NCBI RefSeq assembly: GCF_016859285.1
Contig: NC_053417.1
Span: 22,970,706-23,034,705, forward strand
Length of the DNA: 64,000 nucleotides
Source of the DNA: Xiphias gladius
Taxonomy: Eukaryota > Chordata > Actinopteri > Istiophoriformes > Xiphiidae
Direction: 5' to 3'
Shown: in pieces, positions 1 through 24,600 of the stretch
Position numbering within the stretch: the first letter of the stretch is position 1
How the letters are laid out: each line of letters begins with the position of its first letter
Notes under the pieces: model-generated
Databases searched by the model: none
What the model was told of the DNA's origin: nothing
Seen by the model: the letters and a program-made list of their open reading frames with translations, nothing else
Translations under genes and position numbers: made by a program

Positions 1-277
1 AAACTGCCCTGAACTATTCGGGCGTAATCCTTAAAGGCGTTTGGCGCAGAGTCACCAGCAGCACCAACGTCTCGCCCGTGCCACTTGGCCACTTGGGAAC
101 ATGATGAACGCAGTTCCCAAAGGAACAAAATGTCGTCACTAACGGCTGAATGAAGACGATGCCGGGAACAGGGAGCCCTGGTGACGTGGATGGTCACATA
201 CCGATGCTACGCGGGGTAGACTTGGTCAGTGGGGGGTCGGGGTCGGGGTCGGGGGGGTAAGGAGACCCTCTGCTTAC

Positions 278-638
278 CGTGAACCAGCCGTTTCATGTCA
301 TTGTAACGGGCCCACAGGTAGGACCTCTGGTCCACTGGACCTGCGGCGGAGGTGCAAGGCGGTCTCCTCACACCAGAAACGACTGGCGCGCCCACGGGCT
401 CCTTGGGTCGCCCTTTATCCCCCGTCGTGCATCTGTGCGGAGGTTCGCCGGAGGATGGCACGTAGTCGCTCGGCCTCTCCGCAAGCGCGCCGCAACTTTG
501 TTCCACTGTTTTTTCGCGGCCCTGCCTCACCCTGCATGTAGTACAAAGTCTGTTCACCTTGGTGGATCCCGCCACGGGAGGGGTTCCGCTGCTCCACAGT
601 GTGCGGGTCAACGCTGTGCCCGCCGCCTTAAAAGACAT
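278..638 (-). CDS. nt5dc2: First coding exon of a 5'-nucleotidase-domain (NT5DC2-like) gene, partial
   Basis: An open exon starts at the ATG at 638 and ends at 278 in CACG|GTAAGC, a good donor that leaves phase 1 after 120 codons. The remainder would lie beyond the left edge of the window. The first 100 or so residues are rich in Arg, Ala, Ser and Pro and start MSFKAAGTALTRTLWSSG, which could be a mitochondrial presequence. The last residues, YLWARYNDMKRLVHG, resemble the stretch just before the HAD-type nucleotidase domain in NT5DC2/NT5DC3 proteins. That identification is from memory of a single motif, so the name is tentative. The surrounding DNA is GC-rich with a CCAAT box upstream, as expected for a first exon. 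The alternative is a chance open frame in a CpG island, but the donor and the motif argue against that. Confidence 0.5.
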
Positions 639-729
639 TTTAACAGCGCGGCGAGAAAAAAGGCGTCTGAGGGACTGCTGCCGCTGCAGGCTGGCTGGCT
701 TCAGAGTGCCGATCAAAATGTGCCCCCCT

Positions 730-840
730 CCCCCGCCATCCATGAAGCCACGCCCCCCCACCCCAGCGGGTTAAGGGGGTGGGGGTCTGCGGTCCCCGCA
801 GCCAATCATGACCAGAGAGGACTGTACCTGGGATCATAAC
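730..840 (-). promoter_or_regulatory. Probable CpG-type promoter of the left-edge gene
   Basis: Just upstream of the ATG at 638 there are G/C runs that fit Sp1-type GC boxes (around 725-785) and a CCAAT box at 802-806, which reads ATTGG on the minus strand. No TATA box was seen. The sequence turns AT-rich beyond about 840, which bounds the island. The promoter role is inferred. Confidence 0.4.
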
Positions 841-1284
841 TGTCTGCTCACATGTATTTTAATTGTAAAAAGTTTCAGAATGCATCCGGCTGCGCCATTT
901 GTCAAGGAGAATATTTTAACAGAATCATTTTTTAATTTTTTTTTTTCAAGTTTATTTGACATTAAACGAGCAAGCAGCGGGGAGAGTTAGTGCTCAGATC
1001 CCGCCCTTTGTAAGACACGTCCTCCATTACAAATTAAAAGAATGTAAGAAACTTTAGCTAAATGTGTTTAAAGTATTTAAAAATTAAAATTACTCAATAA
1101 AACAGAAGTCCATGTAAGTGTTACTATTACATTATGTTATTATTGGATTATAATTACTGATTGTTAGTGTAGTAGCATAAGTAGCATTTTACTTTTGCAG
1201 TTGGTCAGGATGTAACTATTTTTAATCTACTTCATTTATGGCAGGACTGATTAATAAATACTAGTGCATCAAAAAAATTTTGAC
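841..1284. other. AT-rich intergenic DNA
   Basis: No exon, RNA gene or clear motif was found here. The part after about 1060 may be a decayed continuation of the hAT-like repeat that follows, but the similarity is too weak to place a boundary. Confidence 0.3.
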
Positions 1285-1468
1285 TCCTAATTTGTAAAGT
1301 AACTAGTGACTAAAGGTGTGAGACAAATGTTATAGATTAAAAACAACAATATTTGTCTCTGAAATGTAATGGAGTATAAAGCAGCATAAAATGGAAATAC
1401 TCAAGTAAAGTAAAAGTACTTAAGTGCAGTTACTTGAGCAAATGCACCCAACCACTTTCCACCACTAT
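1285..1468 (-). repeat. Degenerate copy of a hAT-like teleost repeat
   Basis: This stretch matches, inverted, the left part of the complete element at 19641-20188. Shared blocks include ggaaatactcaagtaaagt and aagtaactagtgac, and it ends in a TIR-like ccactttccaccact near 1468. The far end could not be placed, so the copy is truncated or strongly diverged. It contains no coding sequence. Confidence 0.6.
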
Positions 1469-3304
1469 GAAAAACAGGACGTAAAATCACCCACGTTTTG
1501 TTGAAGTGTGCTGGTGACTCGTAATTTTAATGGGCAAAGGTTACTAGTTCCAGTTGCTGGCACCACAGAACCTAAAGGAAAATGCTGGTAGTGAACCTGA
1601 ACAACACTAGCTCTAGTGTGGTGGGCACGACTTCCCGCATCCCCACAAAGGTAGTCTTTGAGCTACTCAGGGGCTCTGCTGCAATCGAAACCAACCAGAC
1701 CACATTTTAGAAACCCTGACATATCAGCTGTCATTTATTTAACTCTAACTCTAACAGAGCAGAAAAACTCGGTTTAAATGACTTGGGTGAAACTAAAGTG
1801 ACCGCCATCTGACGGCCTGTATTAGAAGTTTTAAAAAGAAGAGACGCTAAAGCCACTTGGTCAACAAGAGAAATCTTGGGATATTCAGCAAATTCCTGAA
1901 TGCAATTTATCCCTCAATTTGCTTCTCATTTACTTCCAACACCGTCAGTAAAATAACAATTGCCAGAAGCACTAAAACTAGTTTTAAAAGCAGATAAAGC
2001 AAAATGTTGCTATCAAAATCAAGAACAATTAAATATAAATGTCATTTTTCATGAAACCTAAATTAAACAATTTTATGAACTGAGCTTCATGCATCAAAAT
2101 AAGACCCGTTTCTCCTGTTTCTTCTGCAGACATAAACTTTTGAAAGCAATGTATACTCCCCGTCCTAGATTATTGATATATTGATATATACTACTGATAC
2201 TGATAGCTTTTATCGCTTTTGCGATTAGATTCCTAACCTGAAAATCTTGCGGCACACACAACTGCACTGGCCTTATATCTGTGTCAGAACACATACATCG
2301 TGGCCTTTTGTTTGACTACAAAGGTTTTCTAAAGAGCGATTTACATTTTATTTATCTTTACTTGTCACAAGGAGATGTGGAGCTTGTCAAACTTGTTCTG
2401 CAGTCTGGCCTCACATACAGCTCCCAACAGTAAATACTAAGCTTGGAAAGTCTGCTGTAAAATATTATATTCGATGCTCAAGGAAATAATCTGCAACAAA
2501 TTAAGAAGCTTGCTACTTTGATGTCTCTAAGCAGTTTTGAGAAACTCAGAAGTCATTTAGAGTTTTAATCTTTGTTGTAAATATTTTAGATTTGAGGTTA
2601 TACTTTGAGTGATATTGTACTAACTTTGTATTTTGATGCACTAGGTCAATACTTTGCTTTTGTTTTACTGCAGTTTATGTCTGATGATTTTATCTTGTTT
2701 TTAAATTGTAAACTTTTGTTAAAAGATGGCTCTTGTACAGTGTGAAGTTTTTATTAGCTTGTGGACCTGTATTTTTAGATTAGATTAGATAATCTGCAGT
2801 GGATTTTTTTTTTTTTTTTTTTTTAAACACATCGCAGAGGAATATTTGCACAAGATTAATCACGTCAAATACTCACACCAACCGTCTGGTCCGTCTGGTC
2901 TGTCCTACTTTAGTTATCTGGAAATTCTGTTATAAGTCATACTGCTCGGCTGAGTCAGCTCTGAGTCCAAACTCTACTGAATTTTATTACAATGTACACT
3001 AATAATAATTATGCAGCATGCTGCATAATTCAGTTGTGGAAACTAGCAAATGGAATATTATTTATTATAAATATTTATTAATATTTTTTCTCATTTTCCT
3101 CCCTACGAGGAAAAAAAAAATCCATTAAGATTTTAGAATGAACGCTTACCATCACGTCACAGAGCAAGCACATGTTTTCATCAGAAACTTTACCACAAAA
3201 CAACAGTAGTCTGCTGTATAATCCCTTATAATGAACTAAAAGCGTCACAGAATTCAGTGTTACGCGTGACTAATGCTGTGTTTTAACTCAAATGACCACA
3301 ATCG
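1469..3304. other. Intergenic DNA between the left-edge gene and the Bicaudal-D 3' end
   Basis: AT-rich, with no supported gene. It contains a poly(T) run at about 2805-2823 and short AT tracts. Small open frames here have no codon bias or recognisable protein. Confidence 0.4.
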
Positions 3305-6300
3305 ATATACAGTGTTGGCTTGTTTTTATTCTTCATGACAAAAGTGGATCACAGGTCAATGAAAGGTCAACTTGCATACACATAAAAAGTTGAGGACCAC
3401 CAAATGTGTTATGTGGAGTGTGTGCATGTCGTCTTCTAGAACAATTTACACAGAATGCAGACCACATAAATACAATTAAAATATTATACAACAACAGTAA
3501 TTAAATTATACACACTTCTGCACAGAGTGAATTACATAGGTCAAAAAATCCATTTACAACCCTCAAAGCAATATGGCATTATGTTAAAACATTTTCACTT
3601 TTTAGCATGAGTTCATGAACAGTCAACCATAAACAGTCCAGCTCCCTTTAGCAGTCCAAAAACTGGTATTATCACTTCCAAAACCTTATTTTAAAATTGC
3701 ACACATAATGGTTCAGATACGTTATCTTCCTGATTTTCTGTATCCATGATCTTTATACAGTAACTTGTCTCACAGGAACAGTTCTCTAAATAAATATAGA
3801 TGGTGACCATTAATTAAAGGGAAAGCTGATGTCAAATTATTCATTAGTTAATACTAATGAGTTCATACAAGGCATGCTTGCTAAAAAGTGAAAACATTTT
3901 ACCGAAATGAGATATCACTTTATTCAGTGCTAACACTGCTCAATGAGTTTCCTCAAAAGCAGATAAAACATTCCTTCAAAAAAAAAAAAAAAAAAAAAAA
4001 AAAATTAAGTTAAATTAAAAATCACAACTACAGTGTTGAATAGTAGCCTATATTTAGAAAATGTGATGTAGTCTAAAAATAATAGACAAGATCAAAACCA
4101 AGGCACTAAAAATAAAAATAGAAAGAAAAAAAAACCCAAATAGGAGGATGCGGCCTTTTTTTTTTTTTTTACTAAACCACAGGACAGTTGAACTAAAGAG
4201 AAAGTGATGTCAACATTTTCTTGCATTCAGTTCTCATTCAGCAAACAGCCATTTCCAAATGTGGTCTAAAGGATCAGGATTGATCACATTAGATCAATTC
4301 TATTTGAATTTAATCTGCATTCAATTCTGCATTGTTGACATATGCAGTGCTGTCCTCTGATCACAGTATTGGCATCAAACTACTCTATAAGCAACCCATG
4401 TTCTGGCTAGCAACAAACGTGTATATTTCCATGCTCTCTCTTCTTGGTTTTCATTTCTTAAATTTATTTATTTATTGTAATAAGTCATAGTGGTCTGCTA
4501 AACGTAAAGCACTGTTTAATGCTTTTAAACAATTATGTGACATTATTGTTGTTTCATTTTTCTATAAGCAGCAACTCTAATAGCAGCCTATAGCACTATT
4601 AGCATTCCTAACTTGAAACAATGGGTGCTGTAGCCACAGGAGAAAAAAACTAGCTTGCTGTGGGTAACACTTCTTCATTACAACATGCTTACTTCGGTAG
4701 CACTAATGAGCATGGTGACATTAAATGATGAAATACAAAATACTTGGAGAGTTGCTTAGCTGGAGTGAGGAAAAGCAGAAGCAGAATGAGAACTGTTATT
4801 ATGACTTTGCAATCAAGAGACATGAGCATGGGCCAACAGGTTAGTATTAGTAAGTACCATTAGTTTTAGGGAAACCAAGTCAGTTGAATTCTTGAGTAAA
4901 ATGAGACAGTGTCCTAAAACCTACAGATCAACACGCAGAGGAGTACATTATCAGCCAACGGGATGCTGGAACTTGTGCCACTATGGACCCCCAGATGAAT
5001 TCTGAAAGCTGAAAATTGTGAGAGATGCTAAATGGCTGTTATAAAAATGGCTGCAGCCAACCACTGTTAACTGAAAGTGAAGGCAAGTTTGAAAACCCAC
5101 GCTGATTCTAAAGAACATCATGAAGTATGCAAGCACTGTCCTGACTTGGTCTGCATAGTTTGCAAAATAAGATGCACACTAAAGATCTCCCAAATCATAT
5201 ATCTGATTACTCAGTGTTTGACCTGAGGTGGTGGACTTATGGCTGATTCATTTCCATCAATGAAGTGGAGTGTTTACTGACCTCTAGTTAAAGGGAGTGG
5301 CAGAAGCCAAAGAGCCAGGCATGTCACTGGATTAAAAAAAGGGCATATAACTGTACCACCAGTAAAAGGGAGAAACCTCAGGACTATAGCAAACTCTCTC
5401 TACTTTTAGGATAGCAATTATTTTAGTAAGGCTGCATTGCTCTATAAAAACCACTACCTGGGAGATCTATCACAGATGATCTAATGGCTTACAGACACTA
5501 AAAGTCACCGGAGAGGCCTGACTAGGATGCCAGACTAAAGGCAAGAGTGTAAAGATATACAACCTTAAAACAGAGCATAGCCTTGAATCCAAGTCTGAGG
5601 ACAGTAATACTGTACAAGACAAGTCTCATTCTGGAATAAATACTGTCAGTGGTCCACCACAACACACAGCCCTGAACAAGACCAGATGGAAGTTGAAACC
5701 ACTTTGGACAAGACACAGTCAATGACTTAACAGAGCAATGAGCAGCACATTTGTCTCTTCATCCTTCTCCAGGCTGCATGCAGGTTTCTCTGCTCCAAGC
5801 AGAGACTACCAAGAGAGCAGATGAGAGATTTTTTTTTTCTTTTTTTTTTTTTTCCCTCTTTTACAATTTTTTAATCCATGGTTCTGGTGGGAAGTGTGGG
5901 GAATGTGGCATCATATCTGGGATGGACAGGATGTCTTGAGTCAGGAAAGGAAGAGGGAGCCGGGGAGTCAACATGAAGACAGGTCCTTATGGAGAAGAGG
6001 GGGTTTGGAGTAATGGAAGGAGGGTTTCAGCGCTACAGATACAGGGTGAGACAGAGACAAAAGAAAACATTTAGTTCAACCAAAAAAATTTGTCAGGATC
6101 AACAGATCAATAAAAATATAAAGGATCAGCAAATTAGGGGCAATTGGTTAAAGAAAGATGTATTTATAAAAACAATTTTTAGCCCCAAGTAGCATTAACT
6201 GTGAACAAAATGTGTGCAAATACACAAGTTTTGTTCCAAATATTAATGATAGCTAATTGGATATTTTAGAGCAAAGTATATATCTTATTTAATAATTCTA

Positions 6301-6363
6301 ACATAACATGTAGAGTTTAAGTAGTTTGGTATAGACCGTAAATCTTCTGGCTGCTTCGCCTCA
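3305..6363 (-). other. Probable 3'UTR of the Bicaudal-D gene, with poly(A) signal
   Basis: After the tandem stop codons at 6361-6366 the minus strand has no further coding exon. A canonical AATAAA (tttatt on the plus strand, 3325-3330) is the first convincing poly(A) signal before the intergenic region, giving a 3'UTR of about 3 kb. Poly(A) and poly(T) runs lie at about 3979-4003, 4157-4170 and 5828-5852. An earlier, weaker poly(A) site is possible and the end point is inferred. Confidence 0.4.
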
Positions 6364-19281
<12,918 letters not shown>

Positions 19282-19632
19282 CCTTGCCTGGCCTCCCACT
19301 TGTCTGCCAATGTTCTACTGGGACACCTGCCTCCTTCACTCCTGCACTATCATTACTCCACACTACAAAAACAAGACATAAAGATTGTGGTTATGAAAAC
19401 TGCTTAGAACAATGGCCAAGATGGCAAACAGGTTTTGTATAACTCATATTTTGACACTAACTGAGCAAACTGCATGGGACAAGATTAACTTTGGGATTAG
19501 TTAAGTAGGAAAACACTTCTATTTACGCTCAAAAGGCCAAATAACCGCTATGCAAATCCAAGCCATAATTTACCTAATTGATGTATTACCTGTTAATACC
19601 AGCTCGCCATGTCGACTCTAGACACAATATCA

Positions 19633-20196
19633 ATTATAACCAATGGTTGAAACTAACTACAGTACATACATGTACTCAAGTACTGTGCTTCAGTACAGTT
19701 CCAAGGTACTTGCACTTTACTTGAGTATTTCCATTTTCTGCTAAATTATACTTCTACTCCAGTACATTTCAGGGTAAAATATTGTACTTTTTACCCTACT
19801 ACTTTTTATTTGACAAATGCAGTTACTAGTAACTTTGCAGATTCAAATTAATTATATAATTATAATATCATCAACAAATAAACTATGATGTATTAATAAA
19901 GATTAAGATAAGAAAACTTCACACGCTACTCAGCAGTTTATGAAGTAACTACAATTAGCTCCACCTTCACCAGCTGCAACATTAAAGTAATATCCACATG
20001 AATGCGTCAATATTTATAATCCAATAATATAATACACATTAGTCCGAAACGGGCTATTTTGCATAACGAGTACTTTAAGTATATTTTGATGATAAGACTT
20101 CTAATTTTTCTTGTAACAGAATGTTTTTTAGCTGTGGTATTGCTACTTTTACTTAAAGTAAAATATCTGAGTACTTCTTCCGCCACTGGTTATAAC
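19633..20196. mobile_element. Complete non-autonomous hAT-like element with 8-bp target duplication
   Basis: The element spans 19641-20188 with short imperfect terminal inverted repeats (caatggttgaa at the left, ttccgccactg at the right). It is flanked by attataac (19633-19640) and gttataac (20189-20196), an 8-base duplication differing only in its first base. Internal text such as acttgagtatttccatttt is a widespread teleost repeat. There is no transposase frame. It sits in the first, 5'UTR intron of the Bicaudal-D gene. Confidence 0.75.
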
Positions 20197-21106
20197 AAAC
20201 GATTTCGTCTTATAACTAGCATATGGCTGCTACTTACCTCTTGAAATAGGCTCGTATTAGACAATGATATTTAAAGATCGTTACTGATGATTCCTAGTCT
20301 CGCCGCACTTATCAGGCTGTCACTATTAAACTGAGATGCACGAATCACTGACGGACGTTATTGCTTTTCAACATCAGCAACGTTTCATCTATCACAATAG
20401 GCATAATAGTAACTAAAGTTAGCAGCACCGTTAAGCTAGTGTATGTTAAGAATCGTATCCCCAAGTATCCTCAACAAAGTAGCCGTGGAAGCAATATGCA
20501 TTAATGTGACTTGACCACCCGTATTGACTGGGTGGGGTGGGGCGGAGAACCCCCTCCCCTCTCATTTCCTCATGTCCTCTTCTCTGACCGAAGATGGAAA
20601 CACCAGCCGCCGGTTGCCGCGGTGCCAAATGATGTGTCCCTACGCATCTGTTCCTCCTAGCCCACGAACTACTCCTTCATAGCATCAAATGAGAGTAAAT
20701 TAAAGGATGTACTAAACAATTTTTGGCAGCCTACCTGTTTACCCCGTTCCCAAAGTAAGCTGCTACTTGGAGGGTGAAAAATATTCTGACAGGGATAACG
20801 TTTCAAAATCTGAGACGACACCGGGACTGGAAACAGGACACGGCCGGACAGCTAACAGGAGTAGCTTTAGCCTTATCTACACAGCAAATGACACCACAAT
20901 GCTACTCGCAACGCCGAGGTGAAGACTTTAGCTAGCTAGCTCCTTAGCTTTGTAATTAGCTAAATTTACACAGACTTAGCCTTATAGGCGATATCCACTA
21001 GCCGTCTCACGGGGTTGAACTCCTATCCTAACGCCAGGTCGGAACCTGTCAGACAAGCTAATTAGCTAACGCTAGACAGCCTCCATTAGCAAAACCAGCT
21101 ACTCAC

Positions 21107-21330
21107 CCTCTGGTTTTCTTTCAAAGATGGGGCTCGCCGGTTGCCAGCAAACGGCTACGTTGCACCTCCTCTGGGAGCTGTCAGGAGTAACGGTTGCTAA
21201 TCACGCTAGTAAGCAGTGATATGAGCCCGGGTTAGCGTCTGAGCAGCCGCTTCCCTTCCTCCCACCCGGTTCTCTCGTTTCACCGGGAGGTCGAGTGTCA
21301 AAAGCGCGCCGAAAAACCCTGAAAGCACGT
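21107..21330 (-). other. bicd2: Non-coding first exon of the Bicaudal-D gene (approximate 5' end)
   Basis: The coding exon at 19030-19362 starts after an acceptor (TTGTTTTTGTAG, 19363 upward), so a 5'UTR exon is needed upstream. CCAGAGG|GTGAGT at 21101-21107 is a strong donor at the edge of a GC-rich island. The 5' end is not visible and is set from the edge of that island. Confidence 0.5.
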
Positions 21331-21600
21331 TTACTCCCTCTAGCTAGGCAAAGGCGCAATGCAATTATACCAAGAAATGTAGCTTATATTTTGTACTTTT
21401 CAGTGTATGACGTGTGCTGTGTATCCTGACATAGCAATTTAACAAAATGCAAGGAATAAAATAATTATATTTTATCAACAAACTCTAAACAGGAGAGAAA
21501 TATAAAAAGATTAGTGAAAAAAGTACACTTCCGCTCGAACCTTTCTTGACTTCCTTTTTACTTCCGAAGCTGCACATTTCAGTCAAACAGCTCCAGGTTT
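21330..21600. promoter_or_regulatory. Shared bidirectional promoter, Bicaudal-D gene / apex2
   Basis: The two genes start head to head within about 250-300 bases. The segment has no TATA box at the expected place but holds two ACTTCCG motifs, at 21527-21533 and 21560-21566. These are ETS/GABP-type sites common in bidirectional housekeeping promoters. The shared use is inferred from spacing. Confidence 0.5.
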
Positions 21601-21605
21601 ACAAA

Positions 21606-24600
21606 ATGAAGATCGTTACCTGGAACATAAATGGCATAAGGACTTTCAGAGGCGGCATTAAAAAGGCTCTTGATTCACTAGACGCAGATATTATCTGCAT
21701 TCAGGAGACAAAAGTGACAAGTAAGTGGTTAGCTTAGGAGGTTGGAGAACGAGGGAGCTGCCCTGTAACGCACCGGTCAGACAAGCTTTGTCCGCCAGTC
21801 TGTTATGACAGTTATAAAAAAGTTAAACCCCGGTCTGTCCCCCACAGGAGACCTGCTTGATGAGAGAACTGCAATTGTTGACGGCTACAACTCCTATTTC
21901 AGTTACAGTCGAGGACGCAGCGGCTATTCAGGTACATTACATAGTTACAACAGTTCATTTTGTGTCCTTAAGTCATGAAAGTTTTGTTTTTTCCTTTGCA
22001 TTTTTCCAATTGTATTCGGTGTGCCCAGACAAGAGGGCACAGCATCTTAATTGGTTATACTTAATGGACACTTAGTTACCATTTGAACAGAAGATCCCTG
22101 TAACCACAGGGCCACATCTGCTCTACAGCTGCTGCTGACACACCACTGCACCATGCAAACTCAGTCACCTCCCATTCCTGATGTGCACAGGGGTCGCCAC
22201 TTACTGTAAGGACAGTGCCACGCCTTTTGCTGCTGAGGAGGGTCTCACAGGTCTGCTGACCAACCACGAGGGGGCTGTTGGATGCTACGGTGATCCCACC
22301 GAGTTTTCAAGTGAGGAGCTACAGCTTTTGGACAATGAAGGACGAGCCATCATCACGCAGCACAGAATAATGTATGAGAAAAATATTCTACTTTTGACGT
22401 TTCTGTGAGGAGTTTGTACTTGTATTAAAACAGTTTGTATTGCGTAGTTATCCCTGTTTCTGTATCCACATAAAAAAACAAAAAAACTGAGCATCTACCT
22501 ACGCAATGCAATCTTTCTTCTAGTCTTTACTAGATTTGTAGATCAATTTAGTACAGCTGAAATGATTATCAATCAATCGATTAGCTAATAAAAGAAAAAT
22601 AATTAGCAACTATTTTGATAATTGATTTCAGTAATTTTTCAAGCAAATAGTGAAAAAAAGCCAAATATTTGCAGACTTGAGTCTCTCAAAAGAGAGGATT
22701 TTGCTCCTTTTCTTTGTCCTATATTATCGTAAAATTAATATTGAGGGGGTTTTGGACTTTTGGTCAAACAAAACAAGACATTTGAAGACGTCACTTTCAG
22801 GTCAACAAAATGTTTTGAAAACTTTTTTTATGTTTCATAGACTAAACAATTTTTTTTCTGTAGCTACCTCTGTCACAGCACCTTTAATAGCTGTAGCATT
22901 TGTCCATACTCTTTCTGTTTTTGACCGGTCTTTGTTTCCCCCCATAGGTGTCAGGACAAAGTGCAAACTGTTACTGTAATCAATGTATACTGTCCACGGG
23001 CTGACCCCGAAAAGCCAGAGCGAAAACAGTTCAAACTGCAGTTCTACAAATTGCTTCAGTGTCGGGCTGAAGCTATACTGAAAGATGGCAGGTGAGTGCT
23101 TAGAAAAGTTTCCACCGACTGAAAAAAAAAAAAAGATGAGGCGCAGGTGTATCCTGCTTTTACCACAAACACTCTGCTTATGAAACTGTTCTAACTTCCA
23201 GATTGCAGCCTTTTACCACTTTATGGCTGTTGTACATTTGCAGTTGAACAATGGCACTATCTATTGCTGTCTATTTGTTTAAAAAAAAAAAAAAAACAAT
23301 CTTGTTACATTTTGACATGCATTTTATAGTAAGTGTTTATGAATTGACTGAAACTTAAAACTGTTCACAATGTAGTGAAAAAACTTAGAAATTTGCAAAG
23401 AAAAGTTACAGCTACACAGATTATCATGATTTATGGCAAATGACAGTACTATGTTGGGATATTATCCTAATTTTGAACAAGTTATCATGAAAATGTTCTA
23501 TTAACTTACTGTATTATTCTCCCTATTCGAAAATAAAAAATTAAACAAACTGAGTTAAAAAAATTTCTGTTGTTTATTTTTCAGCCATGTGATTGTTTTA
23601 GGAGATGTAAATACATCTCACCGGCCAATAGACCACTGCGACCCCAGTGATATTGTAAGTAAAAGGTTAGAATAATGTTGTATGAATGTTTTGCTTGTTT
23701 CTTCTTTGCTTAAAAAACTAGTTAAAAATTTGGGGAAATTCACTCTTTCTGTATCTTTCCGAGAGTTTGATGAGAAGATTGATACCACTGTCGTGTCTGT
23801 TAGGTCAATATGAGGTGACAGGCAACAGCCAGTTATCTTAGCTTAGCTTAGCATAAAGACTGGAAGCGGCGGGGGGGGGGCAGCAGATATCCTGGCATCC
23901 TGGCTCTGTTCAAAGGTAACAAAATCTGGCCACCTGGACTTGTAAAACCCACTAATGAACAAATTATGTCTTGTTGTTTAATCCATGCAATAACAGAAGT
24001 CAAAAAACAAGTTACGATGTATACTGGCTAGCTAGTTACTCCCTGCTTCAGGTCTTGATACTAAGCTAAGCTAGCCATATACTGGTTGTAGCCTCACATT
24101 AAACAGACATGAGAGTGGTATCAGTCTCATGTCTGGTACTCATGGCAAGGAAGCAAATAAACATGTTCCCCAAAATGTCAAACTATTTCTTTTAATATAA
24201 AGGAGCAATATATTACGTTAAAATGGCAGTGTTATATTTCTCCCAGATGTTCACAGTGTATGCATATTCATCATAATGAAACTCTACCTGCTTTGTTATT
24301 CTCATTACTTAGGATGGTTTCGATGAAAACCCTGGAAGAAAATGGCTGAATGTTTTTTTGCACAGTGGCAAACTAGAAGAGGACAGGAATGATGAGGAAC
24401 CCGATGAAGAATCTGAGGTAGCTTCAACAGATCCCATCTACGGTGGAAAATTTGTGGATACCTTTCGCTATTTCCACCCAACTCGAAAAAATGCCTTCAC
24501 ATGCTGGTCCACTCTCACTGGAGCACGGCAGACCAACTATGGCACACGCATTGACTATATAATCGCTGATTGCCAGCTAGCCAAGGAGCAGTTTGTGGCG

